Assembly (NCBI GenBank): GCA_903913865.1
Contig: CAIWMU010000098.1
Location: 1 to 64,000, forward strand
DNA: 64,000 nt
Origin: an uncultured Verrucomicrobia subdivision 3 bacterium
Lineage (GTDB): Bacteria > Verrucomicrobiota > Verrucomicrobiia > Limisphaerales > UBA8199
Direction: 5' to 3'
Shown here piece by piece: positions 51,667-61,072 of this stretch. The notes beneath the pieces are model-generated. The model was not told the origin of the DNA, searched no databases, and worked only from the letters and a program-made list of their open reading frames with translations. Positions within the stretch are counted from its first letter, which is position 1. Every line of letters starts with the position of its first letter. The position numbers and the translations under genes are program-made.

Positions 51667-51731
51667 TTTTCCAGAGGCTGGTTTTGAGGCACAGTTGGAT
51701 TCCCTGACATGGGGTTTGGAAAAGATCATTT

Positions 51732-52793
51732 ATGAGCAAGACAAGAGTCGCGATTGTTGGAGCTTCCGGTTATTCCGGAGAGGAGTTGGTGCGCCTGCTG
51801 CTGGGACATCCCCTGGTGGACCTGACGGCCGTCACTTCCCGCCAGTATGCCGGTCAGTCACTGGCCCAGATATTTCCACGATTTGGTCATCTGCCAGCGG
51901 CCCGGACCCTGAAATTCAGCGAGCCGAGGGCGGATGAGCTGGCGCATCGTGCCGATATCGTCTTTCTCGCCCTTCCGCACGGGGTGGCAGCCGAATTTGC
52001 CATTCCGTTGAACGCCAAAGGGGTGGCTGTCATTGATCTCAGCGCCGATTTCCGGGTGAATGACCCGGCCGTTTACAAGGAGTTCTATGGTCATGACCAT
52101 CCCGCGCCGGAACTGTTGAAGGAGGCTGTTTATGGCTCCCCCGAGTTGTATCGCGAAAAAATCCGATCCTCGCGGCTGATCGCCTCGCCGGGCTGCTATC
52201 CCACCAGCATCCTGCTGCCATTGGTTCCGCTGCTGCGGGCGGGATTGATTTCCAGCGAGCATATCATCGCGGATTCCCTCAGCGGGGTAAGCGGGGCCGG
52301 GAGGAAGGCCGAGTTGGATTATCTGTTTGTGGAGTGCAATGAGAGTGTCCGACCCTACGGACTGCCCAAGCACCGGCACCTTTCGGAAATCGAGCAGGAA
52401 TTGAGCATCGCGGCCGGGAGCCGGGTGGTGATCCAGTTCACGCCGCACCTGATTCCCGTGAACCGTGGCATTTTGACCACGCTCTACACTCAGCCGGTTG
52501 GAATGACCCGGGATGCGGCATCCGTTGCGGAGTTCGGGGCGAAGGTGGTGGCGTGTTATCAAGCAGCCTACAGTCAGGAGCCGTTCGTCCGGATTCTTGA
52601 GGGGAAGGCCCTGCCCGACACGAAGAACGTGGTGGGCACAAATGTTTTGGAGCTGGCCTGGAGGATTGATCCCCGCACAGGCCGGCTGATTGTGATGTCC
52701 GCCGAGGACAATCTCGTCAAGGGAGCCAGTGGCCAGGCTGTGCAGAGCATGAATCTGCTGTGCGGCTTTCCCGAGACGGCAGGATTGCTTTGA
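51732..52793 (+). CDS. argC: N-acetyl-gamma-glutamyl-phosphate reductase
   Basis: A 353-residue cytoplasmic enzyme of arginine synthesis that reduces N-acetylglutamyl phosphate with NADPH. The Rossmann start VAIVGASGYSGEELVRLL, the LALPHG segment, the nucleophile motif SPGCYPTS (Cys155) and GVSGAGRKAE are all characteristic. Length is normal. It stands alone rather than in an arg cluster, following the ribosomal operon terminator; no other arginine gene is in the window. Confidence 0.97.
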   Translation: MSKTRVAIVGASGYSGEELVRLLLGHPLVDLTAVTSRQYAGQSLAQIFPRFGHLPAARTLKFSEPRADELAHRADIVFLALPHGVAAEFAIPLNAKGVAVIDLSADFRVNDPAVYKEFYGHDHPAPELLKEAVYGSPELYREKIRSSRLIASPGCYPTSILLPLVPLLRAGLISSEHIIADSLSGVSGAGRKAELDYLFVECNESVRPYGLPKHRHLSEIEQELSIAAGSRVVIQFTPHLIPVNRGILTTLYTQPVGMTRDAASVAEFGAKVVACYQAAYSQEPFVRILEGKALPDTKNVVGTNVLELAWRIDPRTGRLIVMSAEDNLVKGASGQAVQSMNLLCGFPETAGLL

Positions 52794-52815
52794 TTGGTTT
52801 TGTAGTGGCCTGACC

Positions 52816-53685
52816 CTATTTGGGGTCGGGCAGGGGGTGAAGTTCAAGGCGGCGGAAGAAAATTTCCGCCCCCTCGGACTGGACGATCAACTGCCCGGAG
52901 GTGTGGTTGAGTTTCAAAGCCCCGTTGACCCGCCTGCCGTTCACAAAATACTGCAGCGTATCCCCGGAGCAGATGGCCTCGATATGGGTCCACTCCCCGC
53001 CGGGGCTTTCGACATCCCGGCCGCCCCGGTAGCCCAGAGTATCGGCCCAGTCCGGGTCGCGACCCCACCAGTTGATGCGTCCGGTCTCGAACTCGGTTGG
53101 GACTCCATTGGTATCCCAGCACGGTTCCCCGTCGCGATCCTTGATGACCGGCGCGGTGGCAAAGTATTTTGCCATGGATCCATCCGGTTGGTATCCACCC
53201 AGCACGAGCATGTCCCCCACGCCGCCCTGGATGATCTGGAATTCATAGGAGCGTTTCCAGGGTCCGTTGAACTCTTTCGAGAGGTAGTTTCCATCCGGCC
53301 CCGTGCAGTGGAGGAGGATGCCGCTGTCCTTGGTGGCATTGGTGCGGGCCCCCCAGGTGGAGACACCCCAGCGGAATTCAGCCACAAGGCGGTAGTTGGT
53401 GAAGCGTTGGCGTGTGTAGAGGCCGCCGAAGTGCTGTCCACTGATGCGGATGGCCGGGGCGCCATCCACCTGATCCACCACCGAGAAAACCCGGTGCGGA
53501 TCGTCGCGGTGGGTATCGACCAGCCACGTGTAAAAGGAGGAAAGATCCCGGCCATTGAAGAGTTGAATGACGGTGCGCGGGGTGATGACATCCCCCTCCG
53601 CTCCATCCTCAGGTGGTTGCGAGTCGGCCGCCGGAAGAGCGGTGGCGCATAGAAGGAGGCCCAGGAGCAGGATAAATTTTCGCAT
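52816..53685 (-). CDS. Secreted DUF1080 (LamG-like) protein
   Basis: A 289-residue secreted protein (signal peptide about 1-20, ending LPAADS). The body is a concanavalin-like beta-sandwich of the DUF1080 type: IQLFNGRDLSSFYTWL, DSGILLHCTGPDG..., YEFQIIQGG, WTHIEAICSGDTLQYFVNGRRVNGA and LIVQSEGAEIFFRRLELHPL are the usual blocks. DUF1080 proteins, abundant in Planctomycetota and Verrucomicrobiota, have been linked to 3-keto-glycoside hydrolysis. It lies 34 bases downstream of the GH78-like gene on the same strand, so it is probably the last gene of a three-gene glycan operon with the esterase at 56.4-57.4 kb. Confidence 0.88.
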   Translation of the reverse strand: MRKFILLLGLLLCATALPAADSQPPEDGAEGDVITPRTVIQLFNGRDLSSFYTWLVDTHRDDPHRVFSVVDQVDGAPAIRISGQHFGGLYTRQRFTNYRLVAEFRWGVSTWGARTNATKDSGILLHCTGPDGNYLSKEFNGPWKRSYEFQIIQGGVGDMLVLGGYQPDGSMAKYFATAPVIKDRDGEPCWDTNGVPTEFETGRINWWGRDPDWADTLGYRGGRDVESPGGEWTHIEAICSGDTLQYFVNGRRVNGALKLNHTSGQLIVQSEGAEIFFRRLELHPLPDPK

Positions 53686-53719
53686 AAATGATGGACGGAT
53701 TGAGAAACATGCCTCCGGG

Positions 53720-56350
53720 TTACGTATGGCGCAACCTCAGCGTGAGTGATTGTTGATTTCCGACAAGGTAGCGGGTGAGGGCCGGTGACGACTGCTCATG
53801 GGTCTTTTGCAGGGTAACTTGCTCTTCGCGCGGGAGCACAAGTTCCGCGTTGCAACCCGGGGGCAGGGTGAGGGTGAGTTCCCGGTCCCCCCGCAGGCCC
53901 CGGGAGCTGAACCGGATCGGTCCCCGGGCGGTATGGGCGGTGAGTTGAAGGCTTTCGAGATCGCCTGGCTGCGGGCGGATTTCTGTGCGGTGAAAGCCGG
54001 GGGAAAGGGGGCGGATCCCCGCCAATCCCTGATAGGCGATATAAAGGGGAGCGACTGCGCAATGGCTCCATTGCTGGCCGGAATCGTGGCGGGCGGTCCA
54101 ATCCTCCTGCAAGGTGTTGTTTTCGATGACAGAGGTCATCGTGGCCCAACGTTCACGCAGGTCCTTGAGGATGACGTCCGTCCTGCCCACTTTGGCGAGC
54201 GCCCACATTCGCCATCCGGCGTTGCAGGGATAGGAGAGGCCCATCTCCGGCGGTGTGTTGGCGAGGGCAAGGGCGGCCGCGCCGGTGCGATCTCCGGGGC
54301 ACTGGTTGAAGAGGATGGCCGTGGCGAGGGAGCGGTCGCAGAGGCGGGGGGCTTTCTCCTCCGCGATCCACGGCAGGTTGTTGACGAAAACCCCCTTCTG
54401 GCGGTCCCAGAAGCTGCGGATGGCGGCGGATTGGATCGACTTGCCGAGGGTCGAGGCGGCTTCGGCATTGGCATGGTCTCCCAGGGCGGTTGCGATGGGG
54501 GCGAGCGCATGCTGGAGCATGGCGGCGGTGTAGAGGTTGAAGGCGCACCGCTTGTGCCGTTGTTTCTGGTAGGCGTTATGATCGATCCATACGGATGGAA
54601 TGCCCAAATCCTCCACGGGCAGAAGACCGTCCTTCCCAATCAATCCCCGCAGGTATGCTGCGAAACGGAGGAGGCGTGGATAGGGTTCGTGCAGGGCAGT
54701 CAGATCACCGGTGTAGAGGTGGTAATGCCAGCAATCGAAGTTGAACCCGACGCCATGATCCAGAATGGGGCCCCAGCCGGTGAGGTCGAGCTGACGTTCG
54801 ATGAGGCGCGCGAGCCGGTCGTAGGCGGGCCAGCAGTCGAGGAAGAATCCGTCCTTGGTCTGACCCTGGCTGAAGGTGGTGATGAAGCGGGCGGGGAGCC
54901 GGGATTCCCCGAAGGCGAGGTGGATTGCGTGGGCCTGATGGCTGCCATCCCCGCTGTACTGCTGGCGTTCACGGGCCATGCCATCCACCAGGGTTTCCTG
55001 GGCGCAGTTGTGGAGGGTGTTCACCGAGGCATCCATCAGGCGCTGCAGAGCTGGTTCACTGATGCGGATGTCCGGTTCGTTGGGCCAGGGGAACTGGCGG
55101 CGGCGCACTCCCACCTGACTGATGATGACGGTGCCGCTGGATCCGTGGATGTGGAGCTGAAGCCAGCGAAGGCTTTCGAAATCAAAGGTCTCGAAGCGGT
55201 TTGAACCCTCGCGACAGATGAACCGGGACCAGGAATCGAAGTGGGAATTGATCAGTGCCGGGCCTCCCGGCTTGTGACCCTCGTGGACGAGCAGTTCAAT
55301 GACCGTGCCTGCCGGGGCAATGATGGTGAAGCCGGGCCAACCGACCACCTGGGTGGCCAGTTCGAAGGTCAGCACCGCCCCCCGGCGGCCATCCAGCTCG
55401 ACCTTCCAGGCACCACCGGTGGATTTGACCGGCACTGCGCACGGTTCCCGGACGGGGACAAAGGCATCCGGTGTGCGGCATTCAAAATACTCCCGGGGCG
55501 TCCGCCGCCATTCGAGCCAGAGGGATTCCCTGAGCTGGCTGACGGGAACCTGAGATTCGCGGAGCATGGGGATGCTGCGGGGCCGGAGTGTGGCATCGGC
55601 AGGCCCCGAGCCCATTTCGAGCTGATAGTCGTTGAAGTTGGTGGAGATGGCCGGTTTGTTTGGCGACCCGGTCAGCTCCATCGCAGGAAGCCAGTCTGCA
55701 TCCGGGGTGAATGTCGGGGTGGACCAACCATGGGGGTAGAGGCGGGCGTCGAACTCCTCCTGGAGAGCGCGGAGATACCAGCGCTTGTAATGGCCGGGAG
55801 TCCATGCGCGGGCGAGACATGCCCGCCAGGCGTTGTCTGAGCAGATCCTCTCCACCGTCCCATCGGATTGCTCAATCTCGAGCCAGAATAGAAAGCCGGG
55901 TTTGCCGAGGGGGGATGTTCCGTCCCCCTGCCCATAAAACAGGGCTGTGGCGCCGAGGACGTTCACCCCCGCCTGGAGCGAGGATGTCAGGTCGAGCGGG
56001 TCTGCCTCGGGCCAGCGGGGATCGGCCGGCGGCGGGCCCCATTGGATTCGATTTCCGTTGATCTCGAGCAGATAACGGCTGTCGGCAGCGATCCAGCCGG
56101 TGGCCCGCCGGGGTTTGGCGGCCAGGGTGAGCTTGCGGCGGAAGAGGACAAATGTGTTCGGCAGGCAGCGGCCGCTCGGATACCAGATCCACCGGGCCGG
56201 TTCGAGATCCGGCAACCGGGTTACCGGGGACGGCTGGGTCGCTGGAATGACAAAGGCATGACCGGCAGCCGAGGCGCGGGCGGGGTGGGTCGGGACCAGA
56301 CTGGCGGCCCCTGTCGCTGCGGAGAGTTTGAGAAAGTTCCTGCGATTCAT
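53720..56350 (-). CDS. Tat-exported GH78-like alpha-L-rhamnosidase
   Basis: An 876-residue exported enzyme. The N-terminus NRRNFLKLSAATGAASL is a twin-arginine signal, with the Arg pair at residues 3-4. Next come beta domains (about 50-330; ARWIWYPSGRCLPNTFVLFRRKL, RYLLEINGNRIQWGP) and a six-hairpin (alpha/alpha)6 catalytic part (about 440-790) with VDGMARERQQYSGDGSHQAHA, the region that corresponds to the acidic catalytic-residue motif in GH78, and GWGPILDHGVGFNFDCWHYH. A C-terminal beta domain ends the protein. This order matches alpha-L-rhamnosidases. The frame stays open upstream to 56506, but the ATG at 56350 gives the Tat signal. The Tat route suggests folding, perhaps with a metal ion, before export. 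Confidence 0.82.
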   Translation of the reverse strand: MNRRNFLKLSAATGAASLVPTHPARASAAGHAFVIPATQPSPVTRLPDLEPARWIWYPSGRCLPNTFVLFRRKLTLAAKPRRATGWIAADSRYLLEINGNRIQWGPPPADPRWPEADPLDLTSSLQAGVNVLGATALFYGQGDGTSPLGKPGFLFWLEIEQSDGTVERICSDNAWRACLARAWTPGHYKRWYLRALQEEFDARLYPHGWSTPTFTPDADWLPAMELTGSPNKPAISTNFNDYQLEMGSGPADATLRPRSIPMLRESQVPVSQLRESLWLEWRRTPREYFECRTPDAFVPVREPCAVPVKSTGGAWKVELDGRRGAVLTFELATQVVGWPGFTIIAPAGTVIELLVHEGHKPGGPALINSHFDSWSRFICREGSNRFETFDFESLRWLQLHIHGSSGTVIISQVGVRRRQFPWPNEPDIRISEPALQRLMDASVNTLHNCAQETLVDGMARERQQYSGDGSHQAHAIHLAFGESRLPARFITTFSQGQTKDGFFLDCWPAYDRLARLIERQLDLTGWGPILDHGVGFNFDCWHYHLYTGDLTALHEPYPRLLRFAAYLRGLIGKDGLLPVEDLGIPSVWIDHNAYQKQRHKRCAFNLYTAAMLQHALAPIATALGDHANAEAASTLGKSIQSAAIRSFWDRQKGVFVNNLPWIAEEKAPRLCDRSLATAILFNQCPGDRTGAAALALANTPPEMGLSYPCNAGWRMWALAKVGRTDVILKDLRERWATMTSVIENNTLQEDWTARHDSGQQWSHCAVAPLYIAYQGLAGIRPLSPGFHRTEIRPQPGDLESLQLTAHTARGPIRFSSRGLRGDRELTLTLPPGCNAELVLPREEQVTLQKTHEQSSPALTRYLVGNQQSLTLRLRHT

Positions 56351-56366
56351 TGGGGTTGAGAGGGGT

Positions 56367-57446
56367 TTACAACTTTCCGAATACCCATGCGATGCCGCGC
56401 TGGAGGCGTTCCGGAACGTGGTCGCTGTGCTTTCCAACCGGTTCATAAAAGGCGCAGCGGGCGGGCCGTTCGCGCAGCACCTCGTGCATCTTCCGCGCAC
56501 CCTCATTGGCCTTGTAGGAATCCTGGGTGGGGCCTTCGACGTAAACCGCCTGTGTGTCCCGGAAAGCGCGGCGGTTCCGCTGCATCATGACGAGGGGATC
56601 GTTGTCGAGCCACCGCTGCCAAACCTTCTCCTGAACCGTCCCCTGTGCGTCGCAGAGCCATTCAAACTGACCCGGATGCCAGCGGCCGCGCGGGGCGTAG
56701 GCTGCTGAAAGTGCCACAGCATAACGGAGGTCTCCATCCTTCGGGGCTTCAGTCCCCGGGCGCTGATGAAAGAGGTCCTGAAGCTGTGCAGGGGAGATGT
56801 TTGTGACGGCCGGTTTGGTGACGAGATAGCGGTGGGAGATCTCAAAATAGGAATCGGGACTGAGGGCAACGACCCCGCCGAACAGTTTTGTGCGCATCAT
56901 CCCGAGGCGGAGCGCGCCGAATCCGCCGCTGGAATGGCCTGCGATGATGCGGTTGGTGGCACCCGGTGCGATCCGGTAGCGGGATTCCACGAGGGGGACG
57001 ATCTCGTCGCAGATATAGTCGGCATAGTTGCCCTGCGCCCTGGAGTTCAGATACTGGCTTCCACCCCAGCGGGTTTTGGCATCCAACACCGCCAGATACA
57101 CCGGAGTTCCGGCGTGTGCCAGGTCCGAGGCCGTCTTGATCCAGCGGGCGGGATCCTTGATCGCATTTTCGGAGGAGCCTCCGAAGCCGGGCAGATAGTA
57201 AACCACCGGCAGGGGTGTGCCGTTGGCGGCCTCGTCCGGAATGAACACCGCGATGCGCCTTGTGGCCGGGTCACCCAGGGGATTGTTCCGCAGGGATTTG
57301 CTGGACAACTCCAGCACCTCCAGCCGGGGATCCGCCCGGAGGGTCAGGGCCGGGATCCAGAGGGCCATGGCTAGGAGTGCTGCCATGATGCGGGCAGCGG
57401 TTCCGGCCGCAGTCGCGGGGCTGCTAGGATGGGTTGTGTTTTGCAC
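56367..57446 (-). CDS. Secreted esterase-D-like alpha/beta hydrolase
   Basis: A 359-residue secreted serine esterase of the putative esterase family (feruloyl esterase / EstD / antigen 85-like fold). The VVYYLPGFGGSS segment forms the oxyanion side, AGHSSGGFGALRLGM holds the nucleophile Ser, and LSPDSYFE follows. A hydrophobic signal (IMAALLAMALWIPALTLRA) lies near the N-terminus. I chose the GTG at 57446, with AAGG upstream; an ATG at 57386 would leave a signal peptide without a basic N-terminus. It is promoter-proximal to the GH78-like gene (16-base gap) and could remove acyl or feruloyl groups before rhamnose release. A terminator for the preceding gene lies just upstream. Confidence 0.82.
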   Translation of the reverse strand: MQNTTHPSSPATAAGTAARIMAALLAMALWIPALTLRADPRLEVLELSSKSLRNNPLGDPATRRIAVFIPDEAANGTPLPVVYYLPGFGGSSENAIKDPARWIKTASDLAHAGTPVYLAVLDAKTRWGGSQYLNSRAQGNYADYICDEIVPLVESRYRIAPGATNRIIAGHSSGGFGALRLGMMRTKLFGGVVALSPDSYFEISHRYLVTKPAVTNISPAQLQDLFHQRPGTEAPKDGDLRYAVALSAAYAPRGRWHPGQFEWLCDAQGTVQEKVWQRWLDNDPLVMMQRNRRAFRDTQAVYVEGPTQDSYKANEGARKMHEVLRERPARCAFYEPVGKHSDHVPERLQRGIAWVFGKL

Positions 57447-57483
57447 GGGGGAAACCTTGATTGGCCGGTCCTCTGAGACAAGC

Positions 57484-57517
57484 AAAAACTGCCGCCGATC
57501 TGAAGATTGGCGACAGT
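57484..57517 (-). terminator. Intrinsic terminator of the first giant gene
   Basis: On the minus strand a 9-bp stem ACTGTCGCC / GGCGGCAGT (one G-T pair) with a 12-base loop is followed by TTTTTGC, 66 bases after the giant gene stop. The same element follows the second giant gene (60972-61005). Confidence 0.85.
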
Positions 57518-57582
57518 TTTGTTCAAGTGCCGGAACACGGCCCGGCGTGTCGCGACGAAAGATCGTCGCCTTCCCGTGGTGA

Positions 57583-60500
57583 TTACCGGGCGGGGCCTAG
57601 CCGCTCAGCGAGCTGCCCGACGATCTGGCGCAGTTCGGCAAGCTGCCGCGTGAGTTCGGCATTTTCCAATTCCCGCTGCCGCAATCCGGCCCGGGTCTCC
57701 TCCAGCTTCTGGTTCAGGCCCTGGATGGCGCTGAGTGCGACACCATCGGCATCCACGGTGGCGATGCTTTTGTCACTGGAGCCGAGGTTGAAGGCGGCCA
57801 TGAAATCCTGGGCCACGGGGCCGAGGTGGCGGGTTTGGGAGTCGGCCTTGTAGGCCCATTCCGTCACGGGCAGGGCAACCACCTTGTCCAGAATCGCCAG
57901 GGGATCGACCGGTTTGAAGTCCTGCTTCAGATTGCGGTCCGATCCCGGGTTGAAGGTGAGGCCGTAAACATTCATGTGGGAGAAGGCTGCGGAGTTCCAG
58001 AAGCCAATGTTCATGATTCCCGCGTTGCGGCTGCCGATTTCGACATCTCCACCGCTCCCATCACCGCCGATATAGGCACTTTCGCCGCCCCCACCACTGA
58101 TCTGGAGATAGGGGGTGGCAAGGCGGACGCCGCCCGCAGCCCGAACCGCGAACTCATTGTTTCCAGCTGAGGCGAACCGGGTAGTGGAGGAACTGTCGGA
58201 CCAGACGAAGCTCCCCTGGTGCGAGGCCTGAGCATAAAAACCTGCAGCGACACTGTAGTGGCCGCTGGCGATGGAGAATGTTCCGAGGGCGGTGGAGTCC
58301 CAGCCGCTGGCGGTGGTTCCGTAGCCCATGGCTGTCGTATCATCGTTCGCCGCAATAGTTCCACGGCCCATGGCGGTGGAGTAGAGGCCGCTGGCGGTCG
58401 TGGTGTGACCCATGGCGGTTGCATAGCTGTTGCTCGCGCCGGTATTGTATCCCATGGCGGTGGAAGCCAACCCGGTGGCCCTAGTCCCCTGGCCGAGGGT
58501 CGTGGATGAATCCCCGCTGGCGGTTGTCGATCGACCCATGGCAGTGGAATAATTTCCACTGGCTGTGTTGGAGTAGCCGATGACCGTTGAGTAGAGGCCG
58601 CTGGCGATGGTGCCGACGCCCATGGCCGTCGCGAAATTATTGTTTGCAGTGGTGTTGTAGCCGATCGCCGTGGAATTGGGGGCGATGGCCTTTGACCCCA
58701 GGCCCATGGCGGTCGAGGCATCCTGGCTGGCCACGGTGCCGGAACCTGAGGCGAAGGAGGAACTGCCGAGCGCACTTGTGCCATTGCCAAGCGCGGTGGA
58801 TGAGGGACCCGCAGCGCGTGCCCCCGCACCGATGGCTGCAGCCCGCGTTCCAGAGGCCACACTGTCGGCGCCGATTGCGGTGGAGAACTGGCCGCTGGCG
58901 GTGCAGTTGATACCGATTGCGGTCGAGTAGAGTCCACTGGCGACGCTCCCGATGCCCATTGCTGTGGAGGCATCCCCGCTGGCGACTGTGCCGGATCCCG
59001 TGGCCGTGGAATCCCTTCCGCTTGCGCTGGATCCGTTCCCCAACTCCATGTGGGTGGCCCGGATTGTGACCATGTCCGCGCCCTGAACAATCATGTTGCC
59101 GACCACGTGGAGGGGGACCTCGGGAAGAGTGGTGCCGATTCCCACGTAGTCATTTACCACCAGATCAACGTAGGAAAACACCGGTTGAAGGAGTGCGAGT
59201 CCGGAGGGAGTGTAGGCGGCAACAGCGAGAACACCTCCATCCCACACAACCCCTTCGGGCTGGCTGAGGTAGCTGATACCCGCCTGGCCATTCGGAAAGT
59301 AACCCTTTCTCACGGGATTTGATGGGTTGGTTGCGTCCACGAGGGTCACCGAATTCTCCGCTGATGAGGTTATGGCGAGAAGATTGCCCGAAAATGCGAC
59401 ACGGCGGGGGTAGAACAGGGATGGGTAGCCCTCGACGCCGGGCTTGATCACGGATCGCAATATCGGGCTTGCAGGGTTGCTGATATCGACAAGTGTCACC
59501 GCCTGGGAACTGTCGGCGGCTATCGCAAGAATGTTGTTGGTCGAGATCGTGATGCCTGCATCTGTCATATTCAAGTTCGTGAAGCCACCCACACCCTGCC
59601 GGATTGTGGAGCGCAGTTGGGGGACGGCGGGGTTTGACACGTCAATCAAGCTGATTGCTGAGGAATCGTTTGCGACCACCACGAGGAGGTTTCCCGAAAA
59701 CTTCAACTGTCTTGGACCGGCAAGATTACTGAAGCCGTTGAAACCGTCCTGAATGTAGCCTGCGAGGGTAGGGGCGTTGGGGTTGGACATGTTGACGAGG
59801 GTCACCGCCTGGTCTCTCCACCCGCTCACCGCCAAAAGATTCCCTGTTGAGAAGGCCACATCCATTGCTCCACCCAGCAGTGAGAAGGCGCCCACACCAT
59901 CCCGGAGCTCAGCCAGTTTGACTGGTGCGGCGGGGTTGGAAACACTCAGGATGGTGACGGCATTGTCCGCCTGGGCGGCGACGGCGAGAATCGAACCGTT
60001 GAAGGCCAGGCCATAGATGCCGGCCAGGTTGGTAAACGAACCATCGCCATCGCGAACCTGGGATCGGAGGGAAGCAAATCTCGGGTTGGAAATATTCATC
60101 AAGGTGACCCCACCATCCCAGCCCGCCGCCGCGAGCAGGTGATTTGTGGAAACGGCAAGGGTGGAGACGTAGGAGAGGTTTGTGTAGTTTGCAGTGCCAT
60201 TTCCCACCTGAAACTGAAGGTTCGGCCTGTAAACCAGAGGGCCGGTGGCGATTTGCAGCCCGGCCTGCGGATTGGTGGACCCGATGCCGACCCACCCCCT
60301 GGAATTTACCTGCAGGGCGTTGGTAAGGTCACCGGCGGGCGAGCCGAGTTGGGAGACAGCTCCCGGTGCAACTCCCAGCGCGGTTGTGGCCGTGGTGGCT
60401 GTCACTGCAGTGGCGGCGGTGCCTGAATTGGGGGCAAAGAGGGCGTAGGGCGTTGGAGTCAGGGCCTGCCTCGGGGACAGTGGTGCGAAAGTGGACGCCC

Positions 60501-60798
60501 CGTTCGTCCGCACTCCGATCCCGAGCCAGCGGTTCGCACCGGAGAACTGGTTGCCAAAATCCAAAGTGGCTGTGAACAAGCCGTTGCTCACAAGAACCGG
60601 GCTGTTCACGAGTGTCTGTCCGAGCTGGTCAGTCCCTGACTCACTGCCGTAGAGGGCGAACTGAAAGTCATACAACCCGGTGGCCGGGCCGCCGCTGCTG
60701 ATCAGCCTCCCCTGGTAAGTGAAGGAGGTGGGCTGCGCCAGGACCGGGAGGGTGGATGCCAAAAGTGCAACGAGGAGTAGTAATGGTCTGGTGTACAT
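57583..60798 (-). CDS. Giant secreted propeller / YadA-head / S74-chaperone protein, copy 1
   Basis: A 1071-residue secreted protein. Order: signal peptide (about 1-22, MYTRPLLLLVALLASTLPVLAQ); an N-terminal beta domain starting FTYQGRLIS that is shared by many verrucomicrobial surface proteins; a propeller of six full LVIVD-like repeats of about 50 residues (about 195-540; each has AVTLVDISNP-like and FTNL-like blocks) plus a partial seventh; about 20 YadA-type head repeats of 14 residues with consensus xxTASGxYSTAMG (about 585-870); an S74 phage-tail intramolecular chaperone domain with the Ser-Asp-Arg-Asn-Leu-Lys autocleavage motif (GSDRNLKQDF, near 950); and a C-terminal coiled coil (about 1025-1071). 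The head and S74 parts imply a trimer that self-processes. The frame is open to 60888; 60798 gives the signal peptide. Confidence 0.9.
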   Translation of the reverse strand: MYTRPLLLLVALLASTLPVLAQPTSFTYQGRLISSGGPATGLYDFQFALYGSESGTDQLGQTLVNSPVLVSNGLFTATLDFGNQFSGANRWLGIGVRTNGASTFAPLSPRQALTPTPYALFAPNSGTAATAVTATTATTALGVAPGAVSQLGSPAGDLTNALQVNSRGWVGIGSTNPQAGLQIATGPLVYRPNLQFQVGNGTANYTNLSYVSTLAVSTNHLLAAAGWDGGVTLMNISNPRFASLRSQVRDGDGSFTNLAGIYGLAFNGSILAVAAQADNAVTILSVSNPAAPVKLAELRDGVGAFSLLGGAMDVAFSTGNLLAVSGWRDQAVTLVNMSNPNAPTLAGYIQDGFNGFSNLAGPRQLKFSGNLLVVVANDSSAISLIDVSNPAVPQLRSTIRQGVGGFTNLNMTDAGITISTNNILAIAADSSQAVTLVDISNPASPILRSVIKPGVEGYPSLFYPRRVAFSGNLLAITSSAENSVTLVDATNPSNPVRKGYFPNGQAGISYLSQPEGVVWDGGVLAVAAYTPSGLALLQPVFSYVDLVVNDYVGIGTTLPEVPLHVVGNMIVQGADMVTIRATHMELGNGSSASGRDSTATGSGTVASGDASTAMGIGSVASGLYSTAIGINCTASGQFSTAIGADSVASGTRAAAIGAGARAAGPSSTALGNGTSALGSSSFASGSGTVASQDASTAMGLGSKAIAPNSTAIGYNTTANNNFATAMGVGTIASGLYSTVIGYSNTASGNYSTAMGRSTTASGDSSTTLGQGTRATGLASTAMGYNTGASNSYATAMGHTTTASGLYSTAMGRGTIAANDDTTAMGYGTTASGWDSTALGTFSIASGHYSVAAGFYAQASHQGSFVWSDSSSTTRFASAGNNEFAVRAAGGVRLATPYLQISGGGGESAYIGGDGSGGDVEIGSRNAGIMNIGFWNSAAFSHMNVYGLTFNPGSDRNLKQDFKPVDPLAILDKVVALPVTEWAYKADSQTRHLGPVAQDFMAAFNLGSSDKSIATVDADGVALSAIQGLNQKLEETRAGLRQRELENAELTRQLAELRQIVGQLAERLGPAR

Positions 60799-61072
60799 TT
60801 GTGGTTGTTTGGAAGGGGTGGTGTCGCTCAATGGATTTGGTTTCAAAAGTGCTGAAGGAAGTTTAGCTGGCTCCATCGCACTGTGCAAGCTGAGGATAAG
60901 GATCGCGAAATGTAAATATTACTCTTACTCAGGCTAGAGGGCCAACACATTTGCTGCCCCGGGCCAAAGGCAAAAACTGTCGCCGATCCGAAGATTGGCG
61001 ACAGTTCTGTTCAAGTTTGGGCACCCGGCCCGGCGTGCCGCGGCGAAAGAGCGTCGCCTTCCCGGGTGTTGA
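60799..61072. other. Spacer between the two giant genes
   Basis: A 274-base gap. Its first part (60800-60960) is AT-richer and holds a weak promoter candidate for copy 1 on the minus strand (TTGGCC, 18 bases, TAATAT near 60915-60945). The rest, from about 60970, repeats the sequence that follows copy 1, including the terminator. Confidence 0.5.
60972..61005 (-). terminator. Intrinsic terminator of the second giant gene
   Basis: A perfect 9-bp stem ACTGTCGCC / GGCGACAGT with a 12-base loop, followed on the minus strand by TTTTTGCC. It is nearly identical to the terminator at 57484-57517, and so is the DNA between it and the stop codon. Confidence 0.88.
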
